Source: Paraplanobispora takensis (lineage in GTDB: Bacteria > Actinomycetota > Actinomycetes > Streptosporangiales > Streptosporangiaceae). From it: DNA of 64,000 nt. The position numbers and the translations under genes were made by a program. The stretch is taken from NCBI RefSeq assembly GCF_016863195.1, contig NZ_BOOK01000013.1, positions 1 to 64,000 of the forward strand, in the 5' to 3' direction. Position 1 is the stretch's first letter. Each line of letters opens with the position of its first letter. The notes beneath the pieces are model-generated. The model was given only the letters and a program-made list of their open reading frames with translations. It made no database searches and had not been told where the DNA came from. This document shows positions 23,675 to 32,158 of the stretch, in pieces.

Positions 23675-25576
23675 TCAGCGGCCGAGGGCGGCCACCGCGG
23701 CGGCGAGTTCCTTGCGCAGCTCCATGCCGCGGGCGGTGAGGGTGTCGATCGCGGTCATCCGGTCCTGGCCGGACTGGCGGGCCTTCTTGCGCTCCTCGGC
23801 CGACCGGGCGGAGGCGGCCTTGAGCTCGGCGCGCCGGGTCTCCAGCTCCTTGCGCCGCCGCATCAGGCTCTCGTCGGCGATCTGCTCCACGTTCACCCGC
23901 CAGGTGGCGACCATCCGCTCCAGGTCCAGCGTCATCTCCCGGGAGACCAGGGAGAACTGGTCGCGCAGGGCGCTTCTGAGCGCGGCCTGGTTGCGCTGCA
24001 CCTTCTCCATCGAGCGCCGCCCCATGAAGATGGCCGCCCCGATAGCCGGGGCCACCAGGATGAAGCCCACCGGGCCGAGCAGCGTCGCGGCGAAGCCGCC
24101 CAGGGACAGGCCGATCGAGGCCGAGGGCAGTACGTCGCGGACCATGTCCACGTTCTCCGGGGCGTCGGCGGCCATGTCGCCCCTGACCTGGATCTGCGAC
24201 AGGTTGGGCAGGGCGCGCCGGTCGACGGCCAGGTCCACCGGGTCGAGGCCGAGGTCGCGGGCGAAGGCGTCCAGGGTGTTCCTGGACAGCCTCTCCACGT
24301 CGTAGACGATCTGCGACCAGGCGGCCTCCAGCGAGCGCTGCACGCTCATCGGCAGCTCGGCCATGTAGCGGTCGATCTGATCCTGCTTCTTCAGCGTGGC
24401 GATCGCGTTCTCGTACGGCTGGCGGATCTCGGCGGTGCGCGCCGCCACGATGCCGGCGACCTCCCGCCCGAGGAAGGTGTTGGCCACCGCGCCCGCCCGG
24501 CGCCGGGCGGCCAGCTCGGTGAGCTCCTCCAGCCCGGTCTCGACCTGGGCCAGCCGGGCGGCCACGTCGTTCTCGTCGTCGGAGCCGGCGGCCACGTCGT
24601 CCTTGGCCCCGGTGCCCAGCGAGCCCAGGACCGACAGCGCGGCGTTGACCACGGTGGCGCCGCGGGCGAAGTCGCGGCCGTCGGCGAAGCCCCGCAGGTG
24701 CCGCTCCAGCACGTCCATGCCGCTGCGCGCCCGCAGCGCGTCGGCGCGCTCCTGGCGGCCCTCCCGCCGCTTGGCCTCGGCGGCCTCGGCGAGCTTGGAG
24801 CTCACCGGGATCCAGGGGGCCTCCAGCAGCGGGTTGAGCGTCGCGGCCCTGTCGGGGTTCTCCGCGACCGCCTGGGTGACGAAGGTCCTCAGCCGGGCCT
24901 GGTTCTCCTCCATCAGGCTCCGCCAGTTGGCCGAGTCCTCCACCTTGGTCAGCACGAACACGATCGCCTGGACCCGCTCGGCCGCCTCGGCCAGGAACTC
25001 CAGCTCGTGCCGGAGCACCGGCTGGTCCTGCGCGCTGAGCGTGAACAGCAGGGCGTCGGCCCGCTGGAGCATGGCGACGGTCACCTGCCGGTGCCCCACG
25101 GTGAGACTGTCCACGCCCGGGGTGTCGAGCAGGCGCAGGCCGTCGAGCAGGGGGTTGTCGAGCGTGATGTCCACGCTGACGACGTCGCGGCGCTTGCCGG
25201 CGTCGCCGCGCATCGAGGCGTACTCGGGGATCGACTCGACGGCGACGGGGGTCTGGACCGGCCCGGCGTCGGTGCTGCGGTGCACGACGGCGGCCAGCTT
25301 GGGGCCGCGCCGCAGGGACAGGAAACAGTTGGTGGCGACGTCGGCGTCGACCGGGACGAGGTCGGGGTGGCCGACCAGCGTGTTGATCAGGCGGCTCTTG
25401 CCCCGCTTCTGCGCCCCGGCGACCACGATGTCGGTGCATTCGTCCTTCCAACGGGCCGCGGAGCCGGCGAGCACCTCCGCCAGGTCCGCCCTGCCGCACC
25501 GGCCGGCCAGCGAGTGCACCTCGTTGGCGTAGCGCAGCAGCCGGGCCACCGGGCCGTTGGGGTCGGGGGTGGTCAT
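23675..25576 (-). CDS. Dynamin-like GTPase with hydrophobic segment
   Basis: A 633-residue large GTPase of the bacterial dynamin group. G1 loop GAQKRGKSRLINTLVG near residue 54, G3 LLDTPGVDS near 145 and G4 LTKVED near 205. A hydrophobic stretch (GGFAATLLGPVGFILVAPAIG near 505-530) is placed as the membrane-insertion/paddle segment of such proteins, and the C-terminus is a charged coiled coil (RRRKELETRRAELKAAS). It probably binds and bends the inner membrane. CAGGAGAG lies before the ATG. It follows its sister GTPase by 46 nt. Pairs of this kind occur as IniA/IniC in mycobacteria and DynA/DynB in Streptomyces; which it matches needs a search. Confidence 0.88.
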   Translation of the reverse strand: MTTPDPNGPVARLLRYANEVHSLAGRCGRADLAEVLAGSAARWKDECTDIVVAGAQKRGKSRLINTLVGHPDLVPVDADVATNCFLSLRRGPKLAAVVHRSTDAGPVQTPVAVESIPEYASMRGDAGKRRDVVSVDITLDNPLLDGLRLLDTPGVDSLTVGHRQVTVAMLQRADALLFTLSAQDQPVLRHELEFLAEAAERVQAIVFVLTKVEDSANWRSLMEENQARLRTFVTQAVAENPDRAATLNPLLEAPWIPVSSKLAEAAEAKRREGRQERADALRARSGMDVLERHLRGFADGRDFARGATVVNAALSVLGSLGTGAKDDVAAGSDDENDVAARLAQVETGLEELTELAARRRAGAVANTFLGREVAGIVAARTAEIRQPYENAIATLKKQDQIDRYMAELPMSVQRSLEAAWSQIVYDVERLSRNTLDAFARDLGLDPVDLAVDRRALPNLSQIQVRGDMAADAPENVDMVRDVLPSASIGLSLGGFAATLLGPVGFILVAPAIGAAIFMGRRSMEKVQRNQAALRSALRDQFSLVSREMTLDLERMVATWRVNVEQIADESLMRRRKELETRRAELKAASARSAEERKKARQSGQDRMTAIDTLTARGMELRKELAAAVAALGR

Positions 25577-25622
25577 CTTCGTGTCTCTCCTGTCGGGGAT
25601 GGGGTGCCGTAGGGGGCCGGGG

Positions 25623-27461
25623 TCAGCGGCGCGACGCGCCGTCCTGGTGGTGCTGCGACCAGATGGCCTCGTAGGCGTCGCAGAGGGCCTCGACCGCCCG
25701 CCGCTGCCGCAGCGAGATCGGCCGGTGGGTGAGGACCCGGAATCGGGCGCTCAGGGCGGCGGCGTAGCCGGCGATCTCGGCGCGCGGGGCGCCGGGCGGG
25801 GCGCCGAGCTGGGTGGCCAGCTCGGTCCCGGCCAGCAGCATCTCCAGGGCCCGCTTGTCGGCGGCGGGCACCATGGGGCTGGAGCGCAGGACCTCGACCG
25901 CGGAGGGGTCCACGGGCACGGGCGGCAGCGCCTCGCCGCGGGTCTCGGCCGCGCCTTCGCCCTCCTCCAGGGCGGAGATGACGAGATCCTCCAGGACCGT
26001 CAGCACGTCCCTGGCGCGGTGCCCGGCGCTGCGGCCCTCGTTCATCATGGCGAGCCTGCGCCAGCGCGTCGTGGCCGCGGTGGCCGCGGCGGCGACCTCC
26101 TGCCGGGAGGCGCCCGCGGGCAGCCCGAGCTGCTCGGCGGGGGCGTCGTGGCGGGCCAGGCTCAGCAGCTCGGCGGTCATCTCCTCGTTGAGGACCAGCG
26201 TGCCCCGGCCGAGCGCCTCGGCCGCGGTGAAGATCCGCAGGCCGCCCAGGGCGGTCGCGATCGGCCGGTTCTCGTCGAGCTGGGCCGCCAGCGCGTCCAG
26301 GGTGGCGCGGTCCGAGCCCAGCGCGGGCGTGCGGGCGAGCTTGCGCAGCCGGGTCAGGGCGTCGAGCGCCTTGAGCTGGTCGGCGCGGCGCGCGAAGTGG
26401 GCCAGGCCCGCCGCCACGGAGCCGGTCGCCGCGCGTCCGGCCGAGGCGTAGCCCGAGAGGTGGAGCAGGCAGGCCGTCAGCGCGGCGGGGTCGGCGGCCT
26501 CACCGCGGCGGATCGCGTCGACCGCGACGCGGATGCCGTAGCGGTGCAGCCGCGCCACCAGGCGGTGCCGTACCTCGGCCGGGACGGGCAGGTCGGAGGC
26601 GGTACGGAAGTCCTCCATGTCGAGCAGGTAGTCCTCGAGGTCGTCCTCGTCGAGCTCGGCCAGGCGGCGCAGGGCCTCGAACTCCTCGCCGTCCAGCGGG
26701 TGGGCGCGCGCGGTCTCGGCCAGCAGGCCGATCACCGGGACCACGTCGAAGACCGAGGTGCGCAGGTCCCGGTAGCCGCCGGAGGCCAGGCGCCGGGCGG
26801 TGGGCCACGGGTCGTCCTCGTCGCCGCGCCGGTCGATCTGGCCGAGGACGGCCAGGGTGTTGACGCAGCTCATGCCGCACGCGCCGGTCAGGCCGCGGAA
26901 CTCCGCCAGGGCGGTGTCGTCGAACTTCTGTACGTACCGCAGCACGTAGATCATCGCCTGCGCCCGGTCGTCCTCGTCGCCGGAGCCGAACAGCATGCTC
27001 CTGGCCGCCTGCTCGTTGACGGCGGTGACGGTGTTCATGCCGGGGGTGTCGATGATGGTCACCGTGCGCAGCGAGGGCAGGTTCAGCGCCACGCGCAGGC
27101 GCCGGATCCGGGCCACCGGCACGCCGAGCTCGGACGGGAGCCGGTGACCGGGCAGCAGCCGCGAGTAGGCCGCGGTCCCGTCGGTGAGCTCGATCGTGAT
27201 GCGGCCGTCGTCCTCGCCGTACTCGTACTGCGTGACCACGAAGGTGCACTCACCGGCGTCCACCGGGGCGACGGGCAGTCCGAGCAGGGCGTTGACCAGG
27301 GTGGACTTGCCGCTGCTGACCGCGCCGGCCACCGCGACGCGCAGCGGCGCGTCGAGGTCGGCGCGCACCCGGGCCACCCGCTCGCGCAGGTCCGCCCCGG
27401 CGAGCCTGGCGGAGGTGCCGTCGCACAGGCTGCGCAGCAGATCGGCCGGGTTCGCCGTCAT
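25623..27461 (-). CDS. Dynamin-like GTPase (soluble partner)
   Basis: A 612-residue GTPase. G1 GAVSSGKSTLVNALLG near residue 38, G3 TIIDTPGMNTV near 135 and a weak G4 at LGQIDRRGDED near 195. The helical C-terminal part (250-612) is rich in Ala, Leu and Arg and lacks the long hydrophobic segment present in the partner. Unequal dynamin pairs often work as hetero-oligomers. Its ATG overlaps the stop of the acidic gene upstream (ATGA), and the other GTPase gene follows by 46 nt, so the three form one operon. Confidence 0.88.
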   Translation of the reverse strand: MTANPADLLRSLCDGTSARLAGADLRERVARVRADLDAPLRVAVAGAVSSGKSTLVNALLGLPVAPVDAGECTFVVTQYEYGEDDGRITIELTDGTAAYSRLLPGHRLPSELGVPVARIRRLRVALNLPSLRTVTIIDTPGMNTVTAVNEQAARSMLFGSGDEDDRAQAMIYVLRYVQKFDDTALAEFRGLTGACGMSCVNTLAVLGQIDRRGDEDDPWPTARRLASGGYRDLRTSVFDVVPVIGLLAETARAHPLDGEEFEALRRLAELDEDDLEDYLLDMEDFRTASDLPVPAEVRHRLVARLHRYGIRVAVDAIRRGEAADPAALTACLLHLSGYASAGRAATGSVAAGLAHFARRADQLKALDALTRLRKLARTPALGSDRATLDALAAQLDENRPIATALGGLRIFTAAEALGRGTLVLNEEMTAELLSLARHDAPAEQLGLPAGASRQEVAAAATAATTRWRRLAMMNEGRSAGHRARDVLTVLEDLVISALEEGEGAAETRGEALPPVPVDPSAVEVLRSSPMVPAADKRALEMLLAGTELATQLGAPPGAPRAEIAGYAAALSARFRVLTHRPISLRQRRAVEALCDAYEAIWSQHHQDGASRR

Positions 27462-27991
27462 GCGTCACCGCCGAACAGGTCCCAGCCGCCGTGGACGTCG
27501 TCGTGGGCGTGCGGGTCCTCCCCGTGATCGGCATAGTCGCCGGGGTCGCCGGGGTCGCCGGGGTCGCCGGGATCCGGGGCCTGCCAGGCGTCCTCCGTGC
27601 CGAACGGGCCGTCCGTCCCGGAGGGGTCCTCCGCGCCCGGGGCGTCCTGCCCGCCGGAGGCCTCCTGCCTCCCGAAGGGCCCGCCCGCGTCCTCCCGCCC
27701 GGAGGCGCCGGCGTCGTCCTGCCCGGAGGGGCCGTCCACGTCGAACGGGCCGGTCCCGTCGTCGGGGGAGGCGTCGGAGGAGTCCTGCGCGTGCTCGCCG
27801 GACAGGGCGTCCTGGTCGGGGAGCAGGGACAGGTCGGCCTCGTCCGAGGAGAACGTCTGGGCGAACATGTCCCCGCTCTCCTCCTCGGTCGGTCCGGGGA
27901 CCGCGTCGAAGAGGAGTCGACGCAGCTCAGTCAGGTCGTCTGACTCTCCCTCCAGTGCTCCGAATTCTGTATTGTTACGGTCCAATATCAT
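27458..27991 (-). CDS. Acidic low-complexity protein, first gene of the dynamin operon
   Basis: A 177-residue protein with few hydrophobic residues and a strong excess of Asp, Glu, Gly, Pro and Ser. The end has GDPGDPGDPGDY, encoded by a short GGGGTCGCC-type repeat, and His-rich HAHDDVHGG. The first 35 residues (SDDLTELRRLLFDAVPG) look the only folded part and may be a docking helix. It occupies the place of IniB in iniBAC operons but lacks a visible IniB-like repeat, so I infer a partner or adaptor role by position only. Its frame overlaps the GTPase start by 4 nt. Confidence 0.7.
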   Translation of the reverse strand: MILDRNNTEFGALEGESDDLTELRRLLFDAVPGPTEEESGDMFAQTFSSDEADLSLLPDQDALSGEHAQDSSDASPDDGTGPFDVDGPSGQDDAGASGREDAGGPFGRQEASGGQDAPGAEDPSGTDGPFGTEDAWQAPDPGDPGDPGDPGDYADHGEDPHAHDDVHGGWDLFGGDA

Positions 27992-28069
27992 GGCGGACTA
28001 CCTCATACCGGGCGTACGTGCGGCGTGATGTCATTGGCTGATTTTCCACCTCGGGAGGATGGGCGACCG

Positions 28070-28615
28070 ATGACGAGTGGGTCCCTGAGCAGCGCCGTCG
28101 AGGACGAGAGCCTTCTCGTCGTGGCGGCGCGGGCGGGCGATGAGACCGCCTTCGCCGCGCTGTGGTCCACGGCGCAGCGTCAGGCCTTCGGCGTCTGCTA
28201 CCACCTGACCGAGAACCGGGCCGACGCGCTCGACGCACTGCAGGAGACGCAGCTCGCCGCCTGGAAGGGCCTGTCCACCTTCGAGGGCAAGGCGCCCTTC
28301 CGGGCCTGGGTCCTGGCCATCGCGCGCAACGCCGCCCTGGCGGTCGTCCGGCGTCGCGCTCCCGGGGGAGCCGTCTTCTCCGAGGTGGTCGAGGACTCGG
28401 TGGTCACCGATCCCTTCGAGGACACCGTGGCGGAGCTGACCGACCTGCGCCGGGCCATGTCCGCCCTGCCGTCCTCCCACCGGGAGGCGCTGCTGCTGTG
28501 GGCGGGCGGACTGACCTACGAGCAGGTCGCCGGCACCCTGGGGGTGTCGATCAACAACGTGAAGGTCTGGATCCACCGCGCCCGGCGCAGACTTCAGGCC
28601 GAGCTCGGCGGCTGA
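28070..28615 (+). CDS. ECF-type RNA polymerase sigma factor
   Basis: A 181-residue sigma factor with region 2 (ARAGDETAFAALWSTAQRQA, then DALQETQLAAWKGL and GKAPFRAWVLAIARN) and region 4 (MSALPSSHREALLLWAGGLT, then GVSINNVKVWIHRARRRLQ). There is no C-terminal extension and no neighbouring anti-sigma gene, so control is unclear. It is divergent from the dynamin operon across 78 nt. GGGAGG lies 11 nt before ATG 28070; a GTG at 28025 is in frame. It may transcribe the surrounding module; I looked for a promoter motif common to these genes and saw none convincing. Confidence 0.9.
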   Translation: MTSGSLSSAVEDESLLVVAARAGDETAFAALWSTAQRQAFGVCYHLTENRADALDALQETQLAAWKGLSTFEGKAPFRAWVLAIARNAALAVVRRRAPGGAVFSEVVEDSVVTDPFEDTVAELTDLRRAMSALPSSHREALLLWAGGLTYEQVAGTLGVSINNVKVWIHRARRRLQAELGG

Positions 28616-28618
28616 GCG

Positions 28619-28663
28619 GCGCCCGGCGCCGTCCCCGGCGGCCGGTCCCGCGGCGCCGGGCGC
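28619..28663. terminator. Bidirectional terminator
   Basis: GCGCCCGGCGCC (28619-28630) pairs perfectly with 28652-28663 around a 21-nt loop, between the sigma factor gene and the convergent GrpE-like gene. Confidence 0.8.
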
Positions 28664-28674
28664 GAGGGCCGGCC

Positions 28675-29802
28675 TCACGGCGCCGCCTCCGGCTGCGGGG
28701 CCGCGGGCGGCTCATAGCGGTAGACGGCGACCTGGGGCACACGCAGCACCCGGTCGCCGTCGGCGTATCCCTGCTTGACGGTCTCGGCGACGACGTCGTG
28801 CAGCTCCGGCCGGTCGGTCGGCTCGGTGCCGAACGCCTCGTGCAGGCGCGGGTCGAAGCGCTGCCCGTCGGCGACGATCTGCCGGACGCCGGCCCGGTTG
28901 AGCCCGTCCAGCAGCGTGCCGGCCAGCTGGGGGTGCCGTTCGGCGATCTGGTCCCAGTAGTCGATGCAGGTCTCCACCAGGGTCTCCCGCCTGGGGGTGC
29001 CATCGGCGAACAGGCGCTCCACCTGCTGGGTGAGCGCCTGGCTGATGCCGCTCCCGGCGACCTGCCGCAGAACGTCCTGCAGCGGATCGGGCCCCGGGTG
29101 CGGTGCGGCGGGCGGCTGGGGCGACATGGATGCTCCGGGGGGCGTGGCGGACTCGGACGGTGGGGCGGAGGGCGCCGGCCCCGGGGGTGCGGGCGGCGCG
29201 CCCGATCCGGACGGTGCGACCGGAGCGGATCCCGGCGGTGCGGGCGGCGGGGCCGCCGCGGACTGCGCGGGTGACGCACCGGATCCGGCCGGCGCGGGCC
29301 GTCCGGCCGGCGTGCCGGGTCCAGCGGCCGGCGTGCCGGGTCCGGAGGATACCGGGCCTGCCGGCCCGCCCTGCCAGGCGGCCGGGGCCGCCGGTGCGGC
29401 GGTGCGGTCGCGCCGCCACAGCAGCACGCCTATCACCACCACGACGATGCCCAGCGCCGCCAGCACGAGCGCCAGCAGCAGCGGCGGCAGGCCGAAGGGG
29501 CCCGGCGACTGCCCGGCGACGGGCTCCTCCGCGGTCTCCGCGGCACCGGACCCGCCGGGATCCTGCGCGGCGCCGGAACCACCGGACCCGCCGGACTTCT
29601 CCTCGGGGCCGTCCTTGGGCTGCAGGGGCCGCACGGCGCCCTTGTCCCTGCTCTCCGGCTCGGGGGGCGACGACAGCGTGGCGGTGGCGGCCGCCCCTCC
29701 GCCGGGCCCCGCCGCGCCTCCGCCGGACTCCACCGAACCGCACCCGGTCAGCGCCAGGCCGCCCAGGAGCAGCAGGGCAGGGAGTACGCGTCGGTCTCTC
29801 AT
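28675..29802 (-). CDS. Membrane-anchored lipoprotein with GrpE-like domain
   Basis: A 375-residue protein. It begins with a lipoprotein signal (RVLPALLLLGGLALTGC), followed by a Gly/Ser/Pro-rich region, one strong membrane helix near 105-128 (LLLALVLAALGIVVVVIGVLLW then RR), a Pro/Ala/Gly-rich stretch to about 245, and a C-terminal domain. The latter resembles GrpE: LNRAGVRQIVADGQRFDPRL, HEA, then VVAETVKQGYADGDRVLRVP and QVAVYRYEP, matching the beta-domain order of GrpE (LDP-HEA, V-Q-GY---R-R-A-V-V). GrpE drives nucleotide exchange on Hsp70. With this topology the GrpE part would face the cytoplasm, where it could serve the Hsp70 fusion at 20945. GAGGAAGG precedes ATG 29802. Confidence 0.75.
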   Translation of the reverse strand: MRDRRVLPALLLLGGLALTGCGSVESGGGAAGPGGGAAATATLSSPPEPESRDKGAVRPLQPKDGPEEKSGGSGGSGAAQDPGGSGAAETAEEPVAGQSPGPFGLPPLLLALVLAALGIVVVVIGVLLWRRDRTAAPAAPAAWQGGPAGPVSSGPGTPAAGPGTPAGRPAPAGSGASPAQSAAAPPPAPPGSAPVAPSGSGAPPAPPGPAPSAPPSESATPPGASMSPQPPAAPHPGPDPLQDVLRQVAGSGISQALTQQVERLFADGTPRRETLVETCIDYWDQIAERHPQLAGTLLDGLNRAGVRQIVADGQRFDPRLHEAFGTEPTDRPELHDVVAETVKQGYADGDRVLRVPQVAVYRYEPPAAPQPEAAP

Positions 29803-29890
29803 CGGTGGCCTTCCTCGTCGGCGGGCCCGCACGACCCAGGTCTGACGTCCCCCCGCGGGAGGTCGCACGGGCTCATGCCGGGTGGTCTGG

Positions 29891-30145
29891 TCAGGCCGTC
29901 GGGAACGGACCCTGGTACTCGGTGTAGTCGGAGACGCCGTCGCCGTTGAGGTCGACGCGGACCTCGTCGGCGTAGCCGTCGCCGTTGTGGTCGAGGTAGA
30001 CCACGTCGGTCACACCGTCGCCGTCGGTGTCGTAGCGCTCCTCGTCGGCCACGTGGTCGCCGTCGGTGTCGATCAGCTGGGCGTCGGTGCCGCCGTCGCC
30101 GTCGTAGTCGACGTAGTCGGTGGTGGTGACCTCGAACTCGCTCAT
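29891..30145 (-). CDS. Small protein of five Asp-rich calcium-type repeats
   Basis: An 84-residue, very acidic protein made almost wholly of five 13-residue repeats with the core D-x-D/N-G-D-x-x-x-D (DTDGDHVAD, DTDGDGVTD, DHNGDGYAD, DLNGDGVSD). Such cores bind calcium in EF-hand, dockerin and thrombospondin type-3 repeats. It has no signal peptide, so it may act in the cytoplasm as a calcium sensor or buffer. A GAAAGGAA ribosome site lies 12 nt before the ATG. It lies 88 nt upstream of the GrpE-like gene on the same strand. Confidence 0.75.
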   Translation of the reverse strand: MSEFEVTTTDYVDYDGDGGTDAQLIDTDGDHVADEERYDTDGDGVTDVVYLDHNGDGYADEVRVDLNGDGVSDYTEYQGPFPTA

Positions 30146-30242
30146 TTGTCGTTCCGTTCCTTTCGGGTGCGTTCGTCAGATAAGAGTGGCCGCCCGCGAG
30201 GATTGTTACAGCGGGTTCCAAGATTTTTCCCGGCCTCTTCCG

Positions 30243-30270
30243 GCTCCGGGGCACGGGGCCGCCCCGGAGC
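30243..30270. terminator. Terminator after the GH15 gene
   Basis: GCTCCGGGGC (30243-30252) and GCCCCGGAGC (30261-30270), 8-nt loop, downstream of the minus-strand GH15 gene; an A/T-rich stretch follows on the minus strand. Confidence 0.7.
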
Positions 30271-30326
30271 GCGGCGGACTCACGCAATCGCAGGTCGGAA
30301 CGGGTGAGGCGGAGTCGGCGCGGCGG

Positions 30327-32087
30327 TCAGCCCAGCGCCCTGGCCGCGTGGACCAGCGGGACGTGGCTGAAGGCCTGCGGGAAGTTGCCGACCTGGCGGT
30401 CATAGCGGGGGTCGTACTCCTCCGCGAGCAGGCCGACGTCGTTGCGCAGCGCCAGCAGGCGCTCGAACAGCTCCACCGCCTCCTCCCGGCGCCCGATCAT
30501 CACCAGGGCCTCGGCGAGCCAGAAGCTGCACGCCAGGAAGGCGCCCTCGCCGCCTGGCAGGCCGTCCACGTCGTTGTCCCTGGCCATCGGATAGCGCAGC
30601 ACGAACCCGTCGACCATCAGCTCGCGCTCGACCGCCTCGATGGTCCCGACCACCCGGGGGTCCTCCGGCGGCAGGAAGCCGACGATCGGGATGAGCAGCA
30701 GGGAGGCGTCCAGCTCCTGCGAACCGTACGACTGGGTGAAGGTGTTGCGGTCGGGGTCGTAGGCCTTGTCGCAGATCTCGGCGTGGATCCGGTCGCGCAG
30801 CTCCCGCCAGCGGTCCACCGGGCCCTCGTGACCCAGGACCTCCACGTACTTGACCGCGCGGTCCAGGGCGACCCAGCACATCACCTTGGAGTGGGTGAAG
30901 TGGCGGCGGGGGCCGCGCACCTCCCACAGGCCCTCGTCGGGCTCGTCCCAGTGGGCCTCGACGTAGGCCAGGAGCTGGCGCTGGATGCTCCATGCGCGCT
31001 TGTCGGCCTCCAGGCCCGAGGTCCGCGACATGTACATGGAGTTCATGACCTCGCCGTAGACGTCGAGCTGGAGCTGGTTGACCGCGCCGTTGCCGATCCT
31101 GACCGGCCGGGAGCCCTCGTAGCCGGCCAGCCAGGGCAGCTCCGTCTCCGGCAGGCGGCGTTCCCCGGCGACGCCGTACATGATCTGCAGGTCCTCGGCC
31201 CGGCCGGCGATGGCGCGCAGCAGCCACGCGCGCCAGTCGCGGGCCTCCTGCAGGTAGCCGGAGTCGATCAGGGCGTCCAGGGTCATGGTCGCGTCGCGCA
31301 GCCAGCAGTAGCGGTAGTCCCAGTTGCGCACCCCGCCCAGGTCCTCGGGCAGGGAGGTGGTGGGGGCCGCGACGATCCCGCCGGTGGGGGCGTAGGTCAG
31401 CGCCTTCAGGGTGATCAGGGAGCGGACCACGGCGTCACGCCAGGGGCCCTTGTAGGTGCACTGCGACACCCACTCCGACCACAGCGTCTCGGTCCCGGTC
31501 AGTTCCTCGAACGGGTCGATGTCGACGGGCGCGGGCTCGTGGGAGGGGTGCCAGGTGAAGACGAACGCCATCCGTTCCCCTTCGGAGATCCGGAAGGAGG
31601 CCTCGTGCGCGTAACCGTGATGACGCAGCGGAACGGGCGAGTGGAGCCAGACGGAGTCGGGGCCGCCGACGGCGTGCAGCACCCCGTCGTCGCGGCGCAC
31701 CCAGGGCACGATCCGGCCGTAGTCGAAGCGGATGTGGATCTCGGTGGCCATCTCCACCGTGCCCGAGACGCCCTCCACGATCCTGACCAGGTCGGGGTTG
31801 GCCTGCCGGGGCGGCATGAAGTCGATCACCCGGACGGTGCCGGTGCCGGTGTCCCACTCGCTCTCCAGCACCAGGGTGTCGCCGCGATAGCGCCGGCGGG
31901 TGGCGGGCGGGCGTTCACCGCCCGCCGGACCGAGCCACCACTGCCCGTTGTCCTCGTCGCCGAGCAGCGCTCCGAAACACGACGGAGAGTCGAAGCGGGG
32001 CAGGCAGAGCCAGTCGATGGACCCGTTCCGGCCGACGAGGGCCGCTGACTGCATGTCGCCAATGAGGGCGTAGTCCTCGATCCGCAT
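30327..32087 (-). CDS. Glycoside hydrolase family 15 protein (trehalase/glucoamylase-like)
   Basis: A 586-residue cytoplasmic enzyme (no signal peptide) of the actinobacterial GH15 type, which hydrolyses alpha-glucosides; several relatives are trehalases. The N-terminal beta-sandwich begins IEDYALIGDMQSAALVGRNG and the (alpha/alpha)6 barrel contains NWDYRYCWLRDATMTLDAL near residue 260, WEVRGPRRHFTHSKVMCWVA near 395 and EEYDPRYDRQVGNFPQAFSH near the end, where the catalytic base is expected. It is followed by a terminator and preceded by a YczE-type gene on the same strand. Starch or trehalose specificity cannot be settled. Confidence 0.92.
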   Translation of the reverse strand: MRIEDYALIGDMQSAALVGRNGSIDWLCLPRFDSPSCFGALLGDEDNGQWWLGPAGGERPPATRRRYRGDTLVLESEWDTGTGTVRVIDFMPPRQANPDLVRIVEGVSGTVEMATEIHIRFDYGRIVPWVRRDDGVLHAVGGPDSVWLHSPVPLRHHGYAHEASFRISEGERMAFVFTWHPSHEPAPVDIDPFEELTGTETLWSEWVSQCTYKGPWRDAVVRSLITLKALTYAPTGGIVAAPTTSLPEDLGGVRNWDYRYCWLRDATMTLDALIDSGYLQEARDWRAWLLRAIAGRAEDLQIMYGVAGERRLPETELPWLAGYEGSRPVRIGNGAVNQLQLDVYGEVMNSMYMSRTSGLEADKRAWSIQRQLLAYVEAHWDEPDEGLWEVRGPRRHFTHSKVMCWVALDRAVKYVEVLGHEGPVDRWRELRDRIHAEICDKAYDPDRNTFTQSYGSQELDASLLLIPIVGFLPPEDPRVVGTIEAVERELMVDGFVLRYPMARDNDVDGLPGGEGAFLACSFWLAEALVMIGRREEAVELFERLLALRNDVGLLAEEYDPRYDRQVGNFPQAFSHVPLVHAARALG

Positions 32088-32158
32088 GATCTGACGCTAA
32101 TACCCAGGATGGCAGGATCACACCCAGATCGGTGGCAGATGTCCCGGGGCGCGTCGGG

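Noticed and set aside
27540-27580. GGGGTCGCC triplication
   Set aside because: Explained as codons for the GDPGDPGDP run of the acidic protein.
30120-32048. Plus-strand open frame of 642 codons opposite the GH15 gene
   Set aside because: The minus strand encodes a full GH15 protein with family motifs; the plus frame has shadow composition.
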